Shown here: positions 36,913 to 49,247 of the stretch, piece after piece
Numbering within the stretch: the stretch's first letter is position 1
How the letters are laid out: each line of letters starts with the position of its first letter
Source: Larix kaempferi
Taxonomy: Eukaryota; Streptophyta; Pinopsida; Pinales; Pinaceae
DNA: 64,000 bases
Direction: 5' to 3'
NCBI GenBank assembly: GCA_027924585.1
Contig: BSBM01000602.1
Coordinates: 12,392,501-12,456,500 of the forward strand
The notes under the pieces: generated by a model
Told to the model about the DNA's origin: nothing
Databases searched by the model: none
What the model saw: only the letters and a program-made list of their open reading frames with translations
Translations under genes and position numbers: made by a program

Positions 36913-38870
36913 ATGAAGCTATTGAAATTTGGACAGGTGAAATGCTTTGACAGAAGGAATGGAAATGGCTTGTCGGACGAAGAACACTGATGCGGTACAA
37001 CTGACTCTGAGTACACAATCTCATATGACATACAACATGGATTCCGACCAATACAATGAAGATCCATGGTAGTGATGACCGACTAAACACAATGATGGCT
37101 ACTAGACACAAGCGTAGATCCATGATGAAATGATAACACAACCATGACCAATACAAATGTGGATCTATGCAATATGACTCAGTACAAACTCCATCGCAAC
37201 CTGGGTAAAACATGACTCCCCAAGGTCTTCAAGCTGAACCCACAATGATACGAATCTATCCATGTGATTACAAATGTCTTGACGTCGAACATGGTAGAAA
37301 CCACTTGATTACCGATCATTGATGTATACCGTTAACAAGTGCGAGGGAAATCACCATTGACGTCAATGATCCCCAAGGTATCACAGTACATATCACCCGA
37401 CGTGAAAAAATGAGTTGAAGTCGAATGCCAGATGAAATCTTTCAATCAAGAGTTAATGATGTAAACTCATGTTGAAAGCGAGGTAACTTGCCATTGAGGC
37501 ATGAAGGGCCAAGGTACTTGGTTGGTTTCTAGATTCAGTCTTTGGATGATGTGTTGAAGTCAACAAGGATGAATCCATCGAAGGAGGGCCATGGTGAATC
37601 CCCCATCATTGACACGAAACAAGACAAATTATGTGTAGAGCAGATCGGATGGTACAGTGACATGCAAGACCGACTCAGAGTAGACCAACATGATGGAAGA
37701 TGTTCTGACTGCAGATAATGAGTAGTGAGAGTATTCTTGAACATGGGCATGGCATCCCTTGGCAGTATTGACTTGACGAGTTATGGTACCAACTCCTAAT
37801 GCAATTGATGATGGAATCATTCTTTGAATGACTCAAAGGAGTAACTAGACTCAAGAAATAGGTAAAACTCAAGGACAAACGGATGATCCAAGTGCAGTAT
37901 GCAAATGCAAATGAGTGCCATGTTCAAGAAATGACTAGGTACTGCCACTAATAAAGGGTGTAACATAAAAGCTTTCATTTTTCCCCATCATGAATGATGA
38001 GTGCCTCACGTGTTTTTTTACGAGCTTGATGAGGGTAACCGGATGCTCGGTATAACTCATCTCATAGATGAGTCCAATCCCAAATATTTTCTGAACCTGG
38101 GATAGGAGGGGTTCATCCCATGGCGGTCCCTTCAATGTGAAAATTTAACGAGTCCATATAAGGTAAACTCGGTCGTCATTTCATGTTTAGAGAGTCTGAA
38201 AAGAACTAAAGAAGACTCCAACGGTCCTTTTTCATAAAGTTAGCCTCATCACCCAAAAAAGGGTAAAACAACGTGGGAGAGGACTCTTCCAGTCATGATT
38301 GGCTGGAGTATACCTTTTTCGTAAATAGTGCACCCTAGTCCAAAAAAGGGGTAAACTGTCACCAAGAAGATGGCCATTCAAATTCTTTAACAAGCGTGAA
38401 TGTGACAAGTTCGCTTGGCAATCTTTTCGTATTTCGAGACCCTAAAAAGATCTTAAAGATAGACTCTAGGGGGATTCCTTTTCTGTAAGAGTTTAACGAG
38501 CCCGAAAAAGTGATAAATCGTAACTCGGTAACTTATTCTCATAGTGTCAAGAGCACGAAAAAGAACAAAGAGTAAGCTCATCATCATAAAATAATTATAA
38601 TATAATAAATGAAAAAAATGAAAAAAACACACAAGGGGTGTTCATACCTGAGGCAATCATTCCAATGTGAGAACGGCGTAAAAAGACACTTATTAACTCC
38701 TGCACACTCGAAAACTAGGTGAAATGGTCAACCAAGCGTTCAAATGCAATAAAAAATGATTTAAACTATAGCAAATTACCTAAAGGCATCAAATATTTGA
38801 AAAAAGAATATTCCTTTTTGTTTATAAATAGAAAAATGGGTTAAATAGAGTCACCATTGTTCATTTGCCA
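36913..38870 (-). other. 3' untranslated region of element E
   Basis: No gene is supported. On the - strand it shows the order seen in N and C: first degenerate repeats with short purine/pyrimidine blocks such as GAGTCTTCTTTAG and CTCGTTAAA (about 38600-38100), then the conserved part with GGTATACATCAATGATCGG (37313-37331). Short open frames here have no homologue in the other elements. Confidence 0.6.
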
Positions 38871-39288
38871 ATTTGGGGGAGAAGAAGTTCCATTTGGAGC
38901 CAAAAATTCACTTGTCGATTTCGGGAGCTACGAGCAACCATTTCACCAGCCGTCCGGAGCGGGTAACTCTAAACTTCATCCAGCATAATTGTAGTGCTTT
39001 ACATTTTTCATTTTGGTTCATTTTTTTGGGTTTTGAGTGGATTTGTGGAGGGATATTGCATCCTCGGGTCGTCGCAGGTGGCCTTTATGGGAACTGTGAT
39101 GAACCTGGGTCATCGCAAATACCGCAAAGGAGGACTGCGACGACGTCGCACTGTCATAATTGACGGGGTGCGATAGCAGAAATGTCCATCCCAACCATCA
39201 AACCAAGCCCAAAAAATGACCTTTCAGTGGTTGAAGTGAGTATTAACAATGTTTAAACTCTCCTTTTGGCAGGTTACAAGCATCCAAA

Positions 39289-40542
39289 ATGGTCTTGGAG
39301 TGGTGTGAACGGGAGCATGAGGTAGATGATATGAAAATTGCAAATGATCCATTGTGTGTGATGGCGCTGAGGAACTGTGGTCTTCTAAAGTTCTTCGAGA
39401 TCTAGGGCATGAGATCCCAAATCCCCCTGCTGACGCATATGCTTAGATGTTGGGATGTGGCTCAGCAGTATTTTGTGATCAACGAGCACATTCTTACTAT
39501 AGATGTCAAGGTCATCTACTTTTTGACTAGATTGTCCTGGAGGGGGGACAATGTGCTTCTTACTAGATCACGGGGAAGTGATCGAACCATGGAGGACATG
39601 ATCCTCCAGCACTGCACTCCTCATGCTCGTGCTTCTAGTGGGAATATTCCCATAAAAGATGTACAAGAGCGTCCGTTGCGTGCCATTTTCTTTACCATTA
39701 TGAGGGTAGCAGGGAGTCAAGCTCCTCACTTGGATACTTGGTCTCAGATGTTATATGCGAAGGACTGTATGTCTCCGAAGATCTTCAACTAGTGCGAGGG
39801 ACTCCTCGTGAACATTCGAGCTTAGCTGAACAAGTGTCGGTGGGGAGATCTCAAACAGTCTGGATACAGATCGATAGTGATCTCATTTCTCTTGGAGCGG
39901 GTTCCCCTCTTGCGCCCACAAGTACTGTTGGATGACAAGGATCCTAGGGATCCTCATATGGCTAGATGGATAGAGGTGATGGTCCAACATGGTGGGGGCC
40001 CCATCATCGGATATGGTCCTGAGTTCTTCACCTGGCTAGAGGGCCAGTTACTTATGGTAGAGGATTTCCCGTACATTGGTATGGACTACAAAGATGACCT
40101 AGACTTGGTACTACCCAAGGGAGCAGTATGGGGAGACATAGGTAAGAACAAATAACCCTTGTACTTTTTATTCTTGTATTTTTATTATTTTTTTGTTATA
40201 GTGCTGATGAGTTAACAACATGTGTGTGCAGATGTGGGCCCCATACGACCAGTAGGAGTCTCTCTTCTTGCAAGGAGAGAGAGAGGAGAGGGAGAAGTCA
40301 TGGTTCCAGCCGTACATGTTTCCATTACAGAGATGGATGGTGTCTACACAAACCTGAGTGGGTTGATGTTAGATGTCCCAGATCCGACGGTAGATGAGTT
40401 ACTGCGGCTCATGCAGGTGTATACAGTTGGAGCGTCTGCGCACTTCAATGCGCTGCTTTGCCGGGTCGTGAGAGCAGTTGACTGTTTCTATACTCAGGAG
40501 GCTAGAGCCATTAGGCATAGGGGTGTAAGGGCCATGCATTAG
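39289..40542 (+). pseudogene. PMD-like gene in antisense within element E, three in-frame stops
   Basis: ATG at 39289; exon 1 to 40141, exon 2 40232-40542, 387 codons. In-frame TAG stops lie at 39403, 39790 and 39823; there is no frameshift. The product is homologous to the antisense gene of element C (61163-60009): both have a start with REHE, then CGLLKF, a pattern of a hydrophobic helix plus WD, LTxxDVxxLTxLxxRG-like spacing, LLERVP, and FPY-G-D before LVLP-G. The early part resembles the plant mobile domain (aminotransferase-like, MAIN-like) family in spacing; the assignment is tentative. The gene runs opposite to its host element. Role unknown; in element C the same place is occupied by its relative. 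Confidence 0.55.
40142..40231 (+). other. Predicted 90-bp intron in the antisense PMD-like gene of E
   Basis: Donor G|GTAAGAAC and acceptor TGTGTGCAG|ATGTGG, T-rich interior, phase 1. Splicing joins GDI to DVGP. The gene in C has an intron at exactly the same codon (60297-60200). Confidence 0.75.
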
Positions 40543-40828
40543 GCCTTCTATTGTTGTTATACATGTACAAGAGCTTAGAGGCCTCAGATTTTGTACTACT
40601 AAAATCTATGAGGCTTCATATTTTGTAGAGACTCACTGAAAGCCTTCGTGCTTCATATTTTGTACCAACACTACTTTTTATGATGATATATATATATATA
40701 CAGACATTTTGGCGGTTTTATACAAATATGTGTTTAAAATGGATGAATGGTGTGATCTTGTTTATGTGTTTTCTTATAAAATGAGTTACTTACATGTTAT
40801 GTCTACTTTTAACAGTTCATGAATATGC
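40543..40828 (+). other. Region between the antisense gene and the RNase H of E
   Basis: AT-rich. Two or three copies of GAGGCTTCATATTTTGTA-like sequence (about 40580-40670) follow the stop codon of the antisense gene, probably its 3' untranslated region. No open frame of note. Confidence 0.5.
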
Positions 40829-41224
40829 TTATGTGTGTGCAATGTTCCAATCTAAGAAGAAGTTGTCCATGGAGTCGGCAACTGTGTTAATGTCTCGTGG
40901 AATGTGCAGGTACTGAATGGACTCGAAGGACCTTTCCAAAAGACAGACTTGTCTACAGAGACGGAGTAAGGTAGGATCATGGATGGCGTAGACTCGGTTA
41001 AGATGAGAGACCACTAGTTGAGAATCCAAATGGATGACAACGTGGTCCATACCCAAAGAAATAGTGTCATTTAGGGTTCCAATGACTGCTTGATATTTTG
41101 CAACATTGTTGGTCGTGAAACCTAGACACATTCCCCCTGAGCTGATGAGCTTTCCAGTAGGTGAATAGACTACCCAGGCTGCCGAAGCAAGGTTGCAAGT
41201 ATGCCGATTGGCGCTATCCGCGAA
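40829..41224 (-). pseudogene. Archaeal-type RNase H (second RNase H) of element E
   Basis: Frame on the - strand downstream of the integrase stop. It starts at about residue 44 of a 174-codon frame: GFADSAN (first Asp), TTNNVAKY (the expected catalytic Glu of NNVAEY is Lys), HLDSQLVV (Asp), and HIPRDINTVADSM (last Asp region). The family is the RNase HI of archaeal type that Tat elements acquired in addition to their own RNase H. With the Glu lost it is probably inactive. The N-terminal 43 codons of the frame are hydrophobic, unlike C, and are probably not translated as part of it. Confidence 0.75.
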
Positions 41225-41374
41225 TCCATAGCACTTTACCATTTGCACACGCAAACAGAACATGGTATAAGAAATGAAACAAGACCTAAACATGCAAAAA
41301 ATCAAAGCGTCACACCACACAAAAAACACACACGCCATGTACAGTATATACAAAAGTACTTATGTGTGAAAGAC

Positions 41375-42851
41375 TCAGGCATAGTACCTCTTTAGGTAGA
41401 GCCCATTGCGGGGCTCACCTAAATATATCCCGTCATAGTCTTCAAGATCATAAGATCCCTTCTCTAAGACGTGTTTCACCATGTAAGGTCCATGCCACAT
41501 GGACTCAAACTTTCCTGCCCCCAGCTTATCATGTTTTTGGTCATATGTGAGGACCAAATCTCCTTCGCTGTAGGTGCGAGGTTCTACCGAATTGTCATAC
41601 TACGCTTTGATGCGTTTCTTATGAGCCTCGTTGGCAAGAGCGGCATCTCGTCGATTTTAGCTAGGTAGAGGAAGCATTCTTCCTCGACAGTAGTGTTTGG
41701 GAGAAGTTCGATGGCGAGTTTGAGGGATGGAATCTCGCACTCAATAGGAAGGACCGCCTCCAATCCATACACTAGTTGGAAGGGAGTAAATCCAGTGGCG
41801 GTTTTAACGGAGGTTCTATAAGACCAAAGTGTGGAGAAGAGCATGTTATGCCAATTGGCCTTGTGCGTACCCACCATACGTTGGACCATAGTTTTCAAGA
41901 CCTTGTTAATGGCCTCGACCTGTCTGTTCGACTGTGGGTAGTACAGTGTTGAGTTTTCATGGAAAAAACCCAATCTATAGCTCAGCTCGTCGACCATATG
42001 GTTCATAAAGTGAGAACCATGGTCAATAACTATTGCTTGAGGAACTCCAAACTGCGCTATTACATGATTAAACATGAAGAGTGCAGTGGTCTTGCTGCCG
42101 TTCGTGTATGTAGGCATTGCCTCGCCCACTTTGTAAAGTAGTCCACAGCTATAATGATGTAACTATGCCCCACAGCTGAGGTAGGCTTACAATGCATGAA
42201 TTCGATGCCCCATTTAGCGAAGGGGCCAACGGCAATAACCGAGTCTAACGAGGTGGGATGGGTGCGCTTTTTCGTATGAAAATGTTGACATGGAGGCAAT
42301 TTTTTTACGGCCTCGATACAATCTTTGAAGATATACGGCCAATAATATCCAGCGCAAAGAATCTTCTGGGATGTATCCATCCCAGAGAGGTGACCGCCAC
42401 ACGTCCTAGCATGACAGTCATTCAGAATGTGTTCATCCTCGTCATGAGTCAGACAACGTCAAATAATAGATTCGATACCATGATGGTACAAAGTATCACT
42501 GATAATCAGGTAATACTTTACATGGTGGCGTATGCGACGACGGTCGTCATGAGACAATTTGGGGCTGAAATGTTGGGTTTGAAGATACAATGTGATATCA
42601 CCATACCATGGATCAGACGTACTGATAAGAAACAATGACTCATCTGGAAAAGATTCATTGGGCTCAGATTCTACATCGGTACGTGGGAGGTCGCAGATGA
42701 GCTTAGAAAACACCAAAGACTTTTTCGATTTGGCTTTTTTGAAAAGAAGATCAAATTCCTGCAGTATCACGATTAAGCATGAATACTTCCCCCCAAGTAC
42801 CTGACAAGTCAGAACGTGGTACATGGGGTTCGAATCAACGATGGTGGTGGT
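41375..42851 (-). pseudogene. Element E pol: end of RNase H and integrase
   Basis: On the - strand, the RNase H tail and connection (42851-42459) give GGKYSCLIVILQEFDLLF, closely matching C. The H2C2-type integrase zinc region is at about 42400-42270. The core has WGIEFM, where C has WGVDYM, so the first catalytic Asp is Glu. A 1-base deletion near 42125 shifts the frame; VIDHGSHF (second Asp) and RQVEAINKVL (Glu) follow. A further shift lies near 41580, and the C-terminus ends with NGLYLKRYYA and TGA at 41375-41377. Element C cuts the RNase H at 42851. Confidence 0.82.
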
Positions 42852-43848
42852 TGTTATAGGTCAAATCTGCACTTCTCCATCTGTGATCACATTTAGCTAT
42901 CGATCACACAAAAGGACAACTTGGATTGAAGAGCTAGATTGACCTAGGTGATGCATGGACTTGGTTTACCCCTCAGCAGCTAACAAAACCTTGATTTACC
43001 TTACATTTTGACATGTGCGCTACTCCTCAGGCATGAAACTAGCGTACATCAGGAAGTGTGCCCTACTCTATTGAAGGAAACTAGCGCACACCGGCTAGTA
43101 TGCCCTACTTTACCTCTTGCATAGTAGCGTACACCTCAAGAAATCTTGCAAACGCTGGTTGTAAAGCAGTGAAGTTGCATATTGTTGGCTACTCTATTGT
43201 AGAAAACTCGTGCACATCTTAAGATGAAATCAAAAAATATATTAGTTTGATGAATTGGGATTAGTTGAAGTTGGTTTGCAACTTCCCCAACCTCCCAATC
43301 AAACTTCCTCTTGATCCAAACTGCCTACCTTGTCCCATAAATACAAGGGGGATACATGAGAGATGGGAGGAAAAACTATGCATTGAGGGTTGTTATGTTG
43401 GAGGAATTCCAAAGTTAGTGTGAAGAGTAGGAGCCCGGAATCCGGTTGCACAAGCATTCTGAATGATCAGGTATAATTGTACTGGTTATTTGCTTTTGAC
43501 AATAAAGGTTGAAATACCTTTCCTATCCCAATCAAATGTCTAATGGATTGCATATTTGTTTGGATTAAATGCTTGATTGTATTTGATGTCTAAATTTCAT
43601 TTCAATTTCATCATTTTTATATCAGTCAAGATATGCTGAGGAAGGTATCTTTTGTATTGCAGGTTCACCAAACAGAGGATCAAGCGGAAGATCGAGCAAA
43701 AGCTAGGATCAAACGTCGTTAATAAGGTATGCCTTCTAAGATCTTGATCTCTTTCCTTTTGTAGAAGCCCATGTAATATGATAAATGTATTTACCTTTCA
43801 CCCCCTAAGTTGGTAGTGTCCACTCCTAAAAGGTAGAAATATTGAACA
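42852..43848 (+). mobile_element. Element C 5' LTR
   Basis: 997 bp from TGTTATAGGTC to ATATTGAACA. It is related to the H LTR at the start and around the TATA box but otherwise distinct. U3 has a motif array (43014-43135) with GTGCGCTACTCC, ACTAGCGCACACC and AGTAGCGTACACC. ATAAATA at 43337-43343 is the TATA box, with C in place of the first T. Confidence 0.85.
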
Positions 43849-43854
43849 ATAGAC

Positions 43855-43872
43855 TGGCGACTCTGCTAGGGA
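43855..43872 (+). other. Primer-binding site of element C (tRNA-Arg type)
   Basis: TGGCGACTCTGCTAGGGA, one change (G to A) from the H site, six bases after the LTR. Confidence 0.72.
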
Positions 43873-45918
43873 TCCGGTTGTTTTCTGCTCTAGGAGACCT
43901 AGTTAGTTTTCCTTCTAGTACTTTTTGGTCTTTTTGATCCTCTAAGAGGCGTTGTAGGTCACTTTTACCTGCTTTTTCTTGCTTGAATCATCTCATTTTA
44001 CCTTTTCAAAGCCTGTTTCAGACCTTCTCTGACATCTACGTTGGTTCTCTATACCTACAGTAGCATACACTAGCTGATGAACGATGCTTTCCTTACTGCA
44101 CAGTAGGGTACATCTCCCAGTGTACGTAGGTTTATGCACTGCATAGTAGGGTTTTTTCCTGTAACTCTCTGTTTTCTATAGGGATTTGGTTTCCACTTGT
44201 TTGGTTTGATTTCCAGCCTCTTTCTTTGCCTTCTTAACTGATCCTTGAGGTTTATAACCCTTTGTTGAGTCTTTTTAGCCTCTCCTGAGTCCCTTAACTC
44301 ATCTTTTCTTGCTTGAGTAGTTTTTGAGGTGTCTTGCTTGTTTGTGACTCTTTTTGAAGACCGTATACTTTTCCTCATTGGACATAGTTGCACTCTTGTA
44401 CCCTAGATGCTTGTTGCAGGTATACAAATCTTTATTTTATAACATTTGTTGTTTGTGGCAACACTAGCACACTTTGACAGTGTCTTGGCCTTTGATTTAG
44501 GGTTTGAACCCAAGTTGGAGTCTTTAGGGTGTTTTCAAAATATTTTTGAGTCTAGACACTTTTCTGATTGTTTTTTCAGTTTCAGTCCAAGTAAGTTGAA
44601 GTCCTTTAGTTTTCATTATTTTGAGTTCTTGTGATTGTAAGGCCATCTTTGGTTCACTTGCCTACCTTTTTCCTTGGCTTAGTGATTTCTTAGGGTTCTT
44701 GGTGCTTTGGAGCAACCTTTGAGGTCTGCCTTTCCATTTTAAGCGTCTCTTATCCTTGTTTTCTTTTCACTTTGTTCCCAAGCCCAAAGTTTTTTCCTCT
44801 AAAAAACTTTGTAGGGAAATTCTTTGTCAAGTCATCGAGTTGATTGTTGTGAGCCTTAGAGTTGCTTTTCCTTACTTACATTTCTCTTCTAGGTCTTCCT
44901 TGCTTCCATTTTTGAGTTCTTTTTCTTTTACATATATCAGAAAAGGCAAAAAATGAGTTTGGTAGTTTAAAGTAGTAAGACTTATGATCATTTCGAAGTA
45001 GCGTAGTTTACTTTGTTTTGAATTTGAAAAGAAAATAAAAAGAGACGTGTTTAGGTTTGCTTAGTTTTCATTTTGGAAAGAGCATAAACGAAAAAAGAAA
45101 AAAGAGTCTTTTGTTGCTTTGAAAGTTATTTCTTTTGCACTTTACTTTCTCAAACCATTCCACACAATGCACTACCCAGTTGAGTAAAAAGTAGCCTTAA
45201 AAGTAAATTTTAATAAAATAAATTAGAAACATTTTTCTTTTTAGGTATACACATCATCAACTAGCTTAGGCTAGAGTTTAGAGCTTAAATCACCTTAAAC
45301 TGCTCGGAACTGGCTTCATTACTCAACAATCGTAGTATGCCTTTCATTTGGATAAATCCATCTATATCAAATAATCATGGGATGCTCTACTCAAACCAAA
45401 GTTAAGCACGAGGCTGTGGGCGATTGGAACTGTTGAGGATATCCCCTCACTTTCCTCTCAACCATAAACCAGAGTCAACTCGCGTACGGGGGTCCTTACA
45501 AACTTCGGGCTTTGCTACCTTGCCCATGCGTTTCGACGAGGCTGACGACTGTCCCCCCAGGTTAATTCGTATTGATGGTAGCCTTAGTATTAGACCTTTA
45601 GGATCTTACAAAGGTAGAGTGGGTGGTTATTCCCACTTCACCTCGGACATATGTGGAAGGTAACCCTCTGGCAGTAATCTTGGGAAAGTGGTTTGGTGAT
45701 TCAAGCACCTGCACCTAGTGGACCTCCGGAGGACGCCACGTAACTGACTGTCGATACTCTGTTAGTTTTTCCTGGGCCCTAATCATCCCATACTTGCTTC
45801 CGAGATTATTTTCCATTGTTTGTCTGGTTTGATTACTTAGGATTTTTTAGTGGTATGTTGTTTGCTCCTTAGTCTTAGTGGCCACTAGGTTTTTTACTTA
45901 GTTTATTTTTATATAATT
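43873..45918 (+). other. Untranslated leader of element C
   Basis: No gene seen. The motif array lies at 44044-44155 (CAGTAGCATACACTAGC, CACAGTAGGGTACATC). Much of the rest aligns with the H leader, including the block at 45390-45900 before gag. Confidence 0.6.
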
Positions 45919-48308
45919 GTGGAATACCAGCAGCTTCGTAGGTCTTGAAGGTTGAAAAACCTTCCCCCGCTCATTGTGGAGCCACTACCCGCCACCCGCG
46001 ACGACAGAGGATATACTCCAGTGGTTTTTTTGAACTTACTGGTGAAATAGAGGTTCCTGGTTAACCACAACCCAGAACCCCAGATCGACAAGTTCTTAAT
46101 ACTGTCGAGGTTGAGGATATTACTTCTAGTGAGTTCAACACTCCCTTCAACCCTCCTCTTACCGAACCTAACGATCTGCTTCTGGTACCTGTAGGTTTTC
46201 AACAACCTAAGTATAGTGCATATCTTTTCACACCTAGTTATATTATGACTAACCCAGGAGATGAGCAGGGAGTTCCACAGACTCCCACAACAGGTATGAA
46301 TACAAGGATTGTTAATCCTTCTTTCACAAACAATGCTACACCAATTTCATCACAGACGACTTCTGCTTCAACTCCATCCTTTAGTTTTAATGCTGGTACT
46401 TTAGGCATGCCAAGCTCAGCAGCTTTGACATCTGCCTCAGTTGCTACCCCTACTTTTGGACCCAACAATGCAGTGAATTTCACTCAACCTCCTGCGACTC
46501 AATAGTCATACCATATACCTAGTACTTGGATTTCCACACCCAATGTCGGGACAAATCCCTCTACAACTATGCCTGTCATGAGTACCATGACTACATCATC
46601 CACCTCGACTACCCTTGGTTTTAACACCTTTGCAGGTTACAATATGAATCAAGGTAATATACCTGTAGGAAACATCCCCTTTTCTTTGTTTTCTGGAGGA
46701 GGGGGTAATATCTTTAACCAACCATATGGCGGGGTTAACACCCAGCCACAGTGGACAAACGCATAGGGTTCCAACCCACTTGGGAATTTCAACAACACTT
46801 TCACACAATAACAAATGGTAGGGGGCAACCCCTACCAGCAGATGGCTGGGGGCAACCCCTACCAGCAAATGGCTGGGGGCAACGCTAACCAGCAATTTAT
46901 GGGTCAAACTATGGGAGGTTCTCCCTTCATGACTCTAGCTTATCAAATGCCATCTTATAGACCTCGTTTACCATTTCTGGAAACTCTGAATTTGCCATAT
47001 CTTTCCAAGTTAACGAATGATCTGGTGTGCCATAACGTTACGTGGCCACCAGTTCCCACTAAGCTACCTTCGGACATTCCAAAATTCAAAGGTAAAACTA
47101 GTGAGGATCCTGGTGATCATGTCACCACTTTTCATCTCTGGTGTTCTTCGAACTCGTTGAACGAAGATTCCGTTAGGTTGAGACTTTTTCAAAGAACCTT
47201 GACCAGTGCTGCAGCCAAATGGTACATTGAGTTACCTGCAGCCACCCTTTTTAACTTTCGGGATCTCGCGACAATCTTCCTGAACCACTTCCAGCTTCCT
47301 GTTCGGTACGATGCCGGAAGAGATATTTTGTCTACCTTTAGACAAAACAAGGCCACCCATTTATCTTATCATATTCAAGAGTGGCAAAAATGGAAGAGAC
47401 TCATTAAGGCCAATATCCCCCTAGAGTTCTTATTAGAGTGGTATCTGAAATCACTTTTTCCTTATATTTCTAAGGAAGTAGCTACTTCTGGGATGTCATC
47501 AGAAGAAGAAGCCATTTTAAGGACGCAACAACTAAACTTGGTTTATGCTCAGTCTGGGCTCCTTTACGAAATTATACCTGACGCACCACAATCAAACACT
47601 GATCTAGGAAGACCAAAACCTGGACCACATGCTGACGGCATTGTAGGTTCAATTGATTCTATAGCTTTTGAAGCATTGACTAAACAGGTTCATGCCTTAT
47701 CGGTCAAATAATCGACTGCAGAAGTGACTTCCGTCACAACCTCTCCTTCTACTACTGAATCTGTACAGCAGGTTCAGACTAATCAAAAGGGTTCTCAACA
47801 GCCCAACAACAAAAAGAAGGGAAAGAAAGGAGAGGGGAACCAACAAAAGCCCAAAAACAAAGAAAATGCCGAGGAGGGTAACATAGAAAAGAAGAAGGTT
47901 AAATTCCCTTGCAAGCTTTGCAAGCAGTACCACCTCACTCACCAATGCCCTCTAATCGAAGAAGCCCAGAAGCTGCTTCAAGAAAAGAAACCTGTCATCA
48001 TTAAAGATCCATTTCCCAAAGGGCAGGGCTCAACTTCTGGCACCTCCAATGCTAGGGGCACCACTCATGCTTCAGTTGATCAAAATTTTATTAATATGGT
48101 TAACTCGGACGCACTTTTACAAACGTGGGCAAGAAATTATACCCCGAATTTGCAGAATAAGGATAAAGATATTCCTGAATCTTCCACTCCTCTCCACATA
48201 CCTGTGGATTCACTTCCCAATATACCAAAAGGTGTCTTGAAACGGGATTCGTACAATCCCAACGCATGGGCTGCTGCCAACTACAATGTGGTTGAAGATC
48301 TAGCCTAG
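45919..48308 (+). pseudogene. gag: Element C gag, decayed by nonsense changes
   Basis: It aligns with H gag over its length. Small insertions near 45993 shift the first 100 codons; from about 46245 one frame holds to the end with stops at 46503, 46764, 46809, 47709 and 48306. Compared with H these are Gln codons (CAA or CAG) turned to TAG or TAA. Three GGNPYQQ repeats precede the capsid-type domain (about 47080-47590) with DPGDHVTTFHLWC and RLFQRTLTSAAAKWY. The zinc knuckle CKLCKQYHLTHQC has its Cys codons at 47910, 47919 and 47946 and His at 47931. The start codon position is GTG, as in H. Confidence 0.87.
46815..46895 (+). repeat. 27-bp in-frame repeat, three copies, in C gag
   Basis: Three units encoding GGNPYQQM-like peptides; H has five. 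The third is changed to GGNANQQF. Confidence 0.9.
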
Positions 48309-49247
48309 ACCCCTTGTGCCATGTCCACCTTAGAAGTTTTGCAAAGTTGTCCATTACAACGAAATGCACTTCTGGCAGGGATTGGAAGTATGGAATCATC
48401 CAACATGACTGCGCAATTTGATATGTCTAATATCAAATACCAGTTTCCTTACCACGTTGCTCTTCAGATAGAGGTAGTTCATGGTCCTATGACTATTAGA
48501 CGAGCTATCGTAGACGAGGGCACGTCTACATGCATAATGTCAATTTCTTGCTAGAAATCCTTGGGTTCTCCTGAGTTAGCCCCCTCTAACACACTGCTTA
48601 CTGCATTTGATGGCAGAACCTTCTATCCACATGGAGTCTTGCCAACATTTGACGTCACACTTTCCGGTAAGACAGTTGTTGTAGAGGTTGAAGTTTTGGA
48701 TGCTCCGCTTGATTACAATATGTTGTTAGGCAGGAGCTGGACATATGCCATGCGAGCTATTCCATCGACAGTTTTTCGAGTTGTAATGTTCCCTCACGAA
48801 GGCAAGATCGTCATGGTCGATCAACTTTCGTTCTCTCGGCGAAACAACCAAACTTCATAGGAATCCACAATTCCTTTAGTTGATCAATCTACCCTGGAAA
48901 GCGAGAGTTTAGGAGTAGGGCTTTATGGGTCATTAATGGGCACTTTTGACCTACCTGCTCCCGTTCTTTTCATGCGTTCTAATGAAGGTACATCTACTGA
49001 AACTTTCACGGTCGGTTTAAGGACTAAACCGTGGATCCTTCCTACTGTATCAAAACCATCAGTGCCCTTATCCATTGCAAAAGTAGCATACATAGAAGCA
49101 CAGTATGCTACAACGGAACATATCGTGACTCCGCCAGTCTCTGCTGAGTTGGATATGGACTATGCTCCTGCATGGTCAGTAGACTCTATCCACTCTTTTG
49201 ATTGTTTAGACACGGTTTTTCCTTCTGACGAAGCCATTTTGTAAGCC
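48309..49247 (+). pseudogene. Element C protease and linker to RT
   Basis: Same frame as gag. Aspartic protease with VDEGTS (Asp codon 48513-48515) and LLGRSW near 48724. Stops at 48552 (where H has TGG), 48858 and 49242 (GAA in H). The linker matches H throughout, so it is a real part of the polyprotein of this family although I recognise no domain in it. Confidence 0.8.

Larger units (their letters stand above)
35998..42851 (-). mobile_element. Element E: Tat/Ogre-like retrotransposon, 3' half only, reverse orientation
   Basis: Read on the - strand: end of RNase H and integrase (42851-41375), a separate archaeal-type RNase H (41224-40829), an antisense PMD-like gene (on + at 39289-40542), a long 3' untranslated region, a polypurine tract and the 3' LTR (36896-35998). 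The left half of its genome (gag, protease, RT) is absent because element C sits at 42852; it should continue beyond C outside the window. The LTR is unlike those of H, N and C, but the 3' region shares the GGTATACATCAA block. Confidence 0.82.

Noticed and set aside
38873-39163. 97-codon frame upstream of the antisense gene of E
   Set aside because: No counterpart in element C, and it spans the repetitive TCGCA motif region; more likely promoter or leader.
39236-39272. A first intron upstream of the antisense gene of E (GTGAGT...GGCAG)
   Set aside because: Only 37 bases, below the usual minimum for plant introns, and no matching exon in C.
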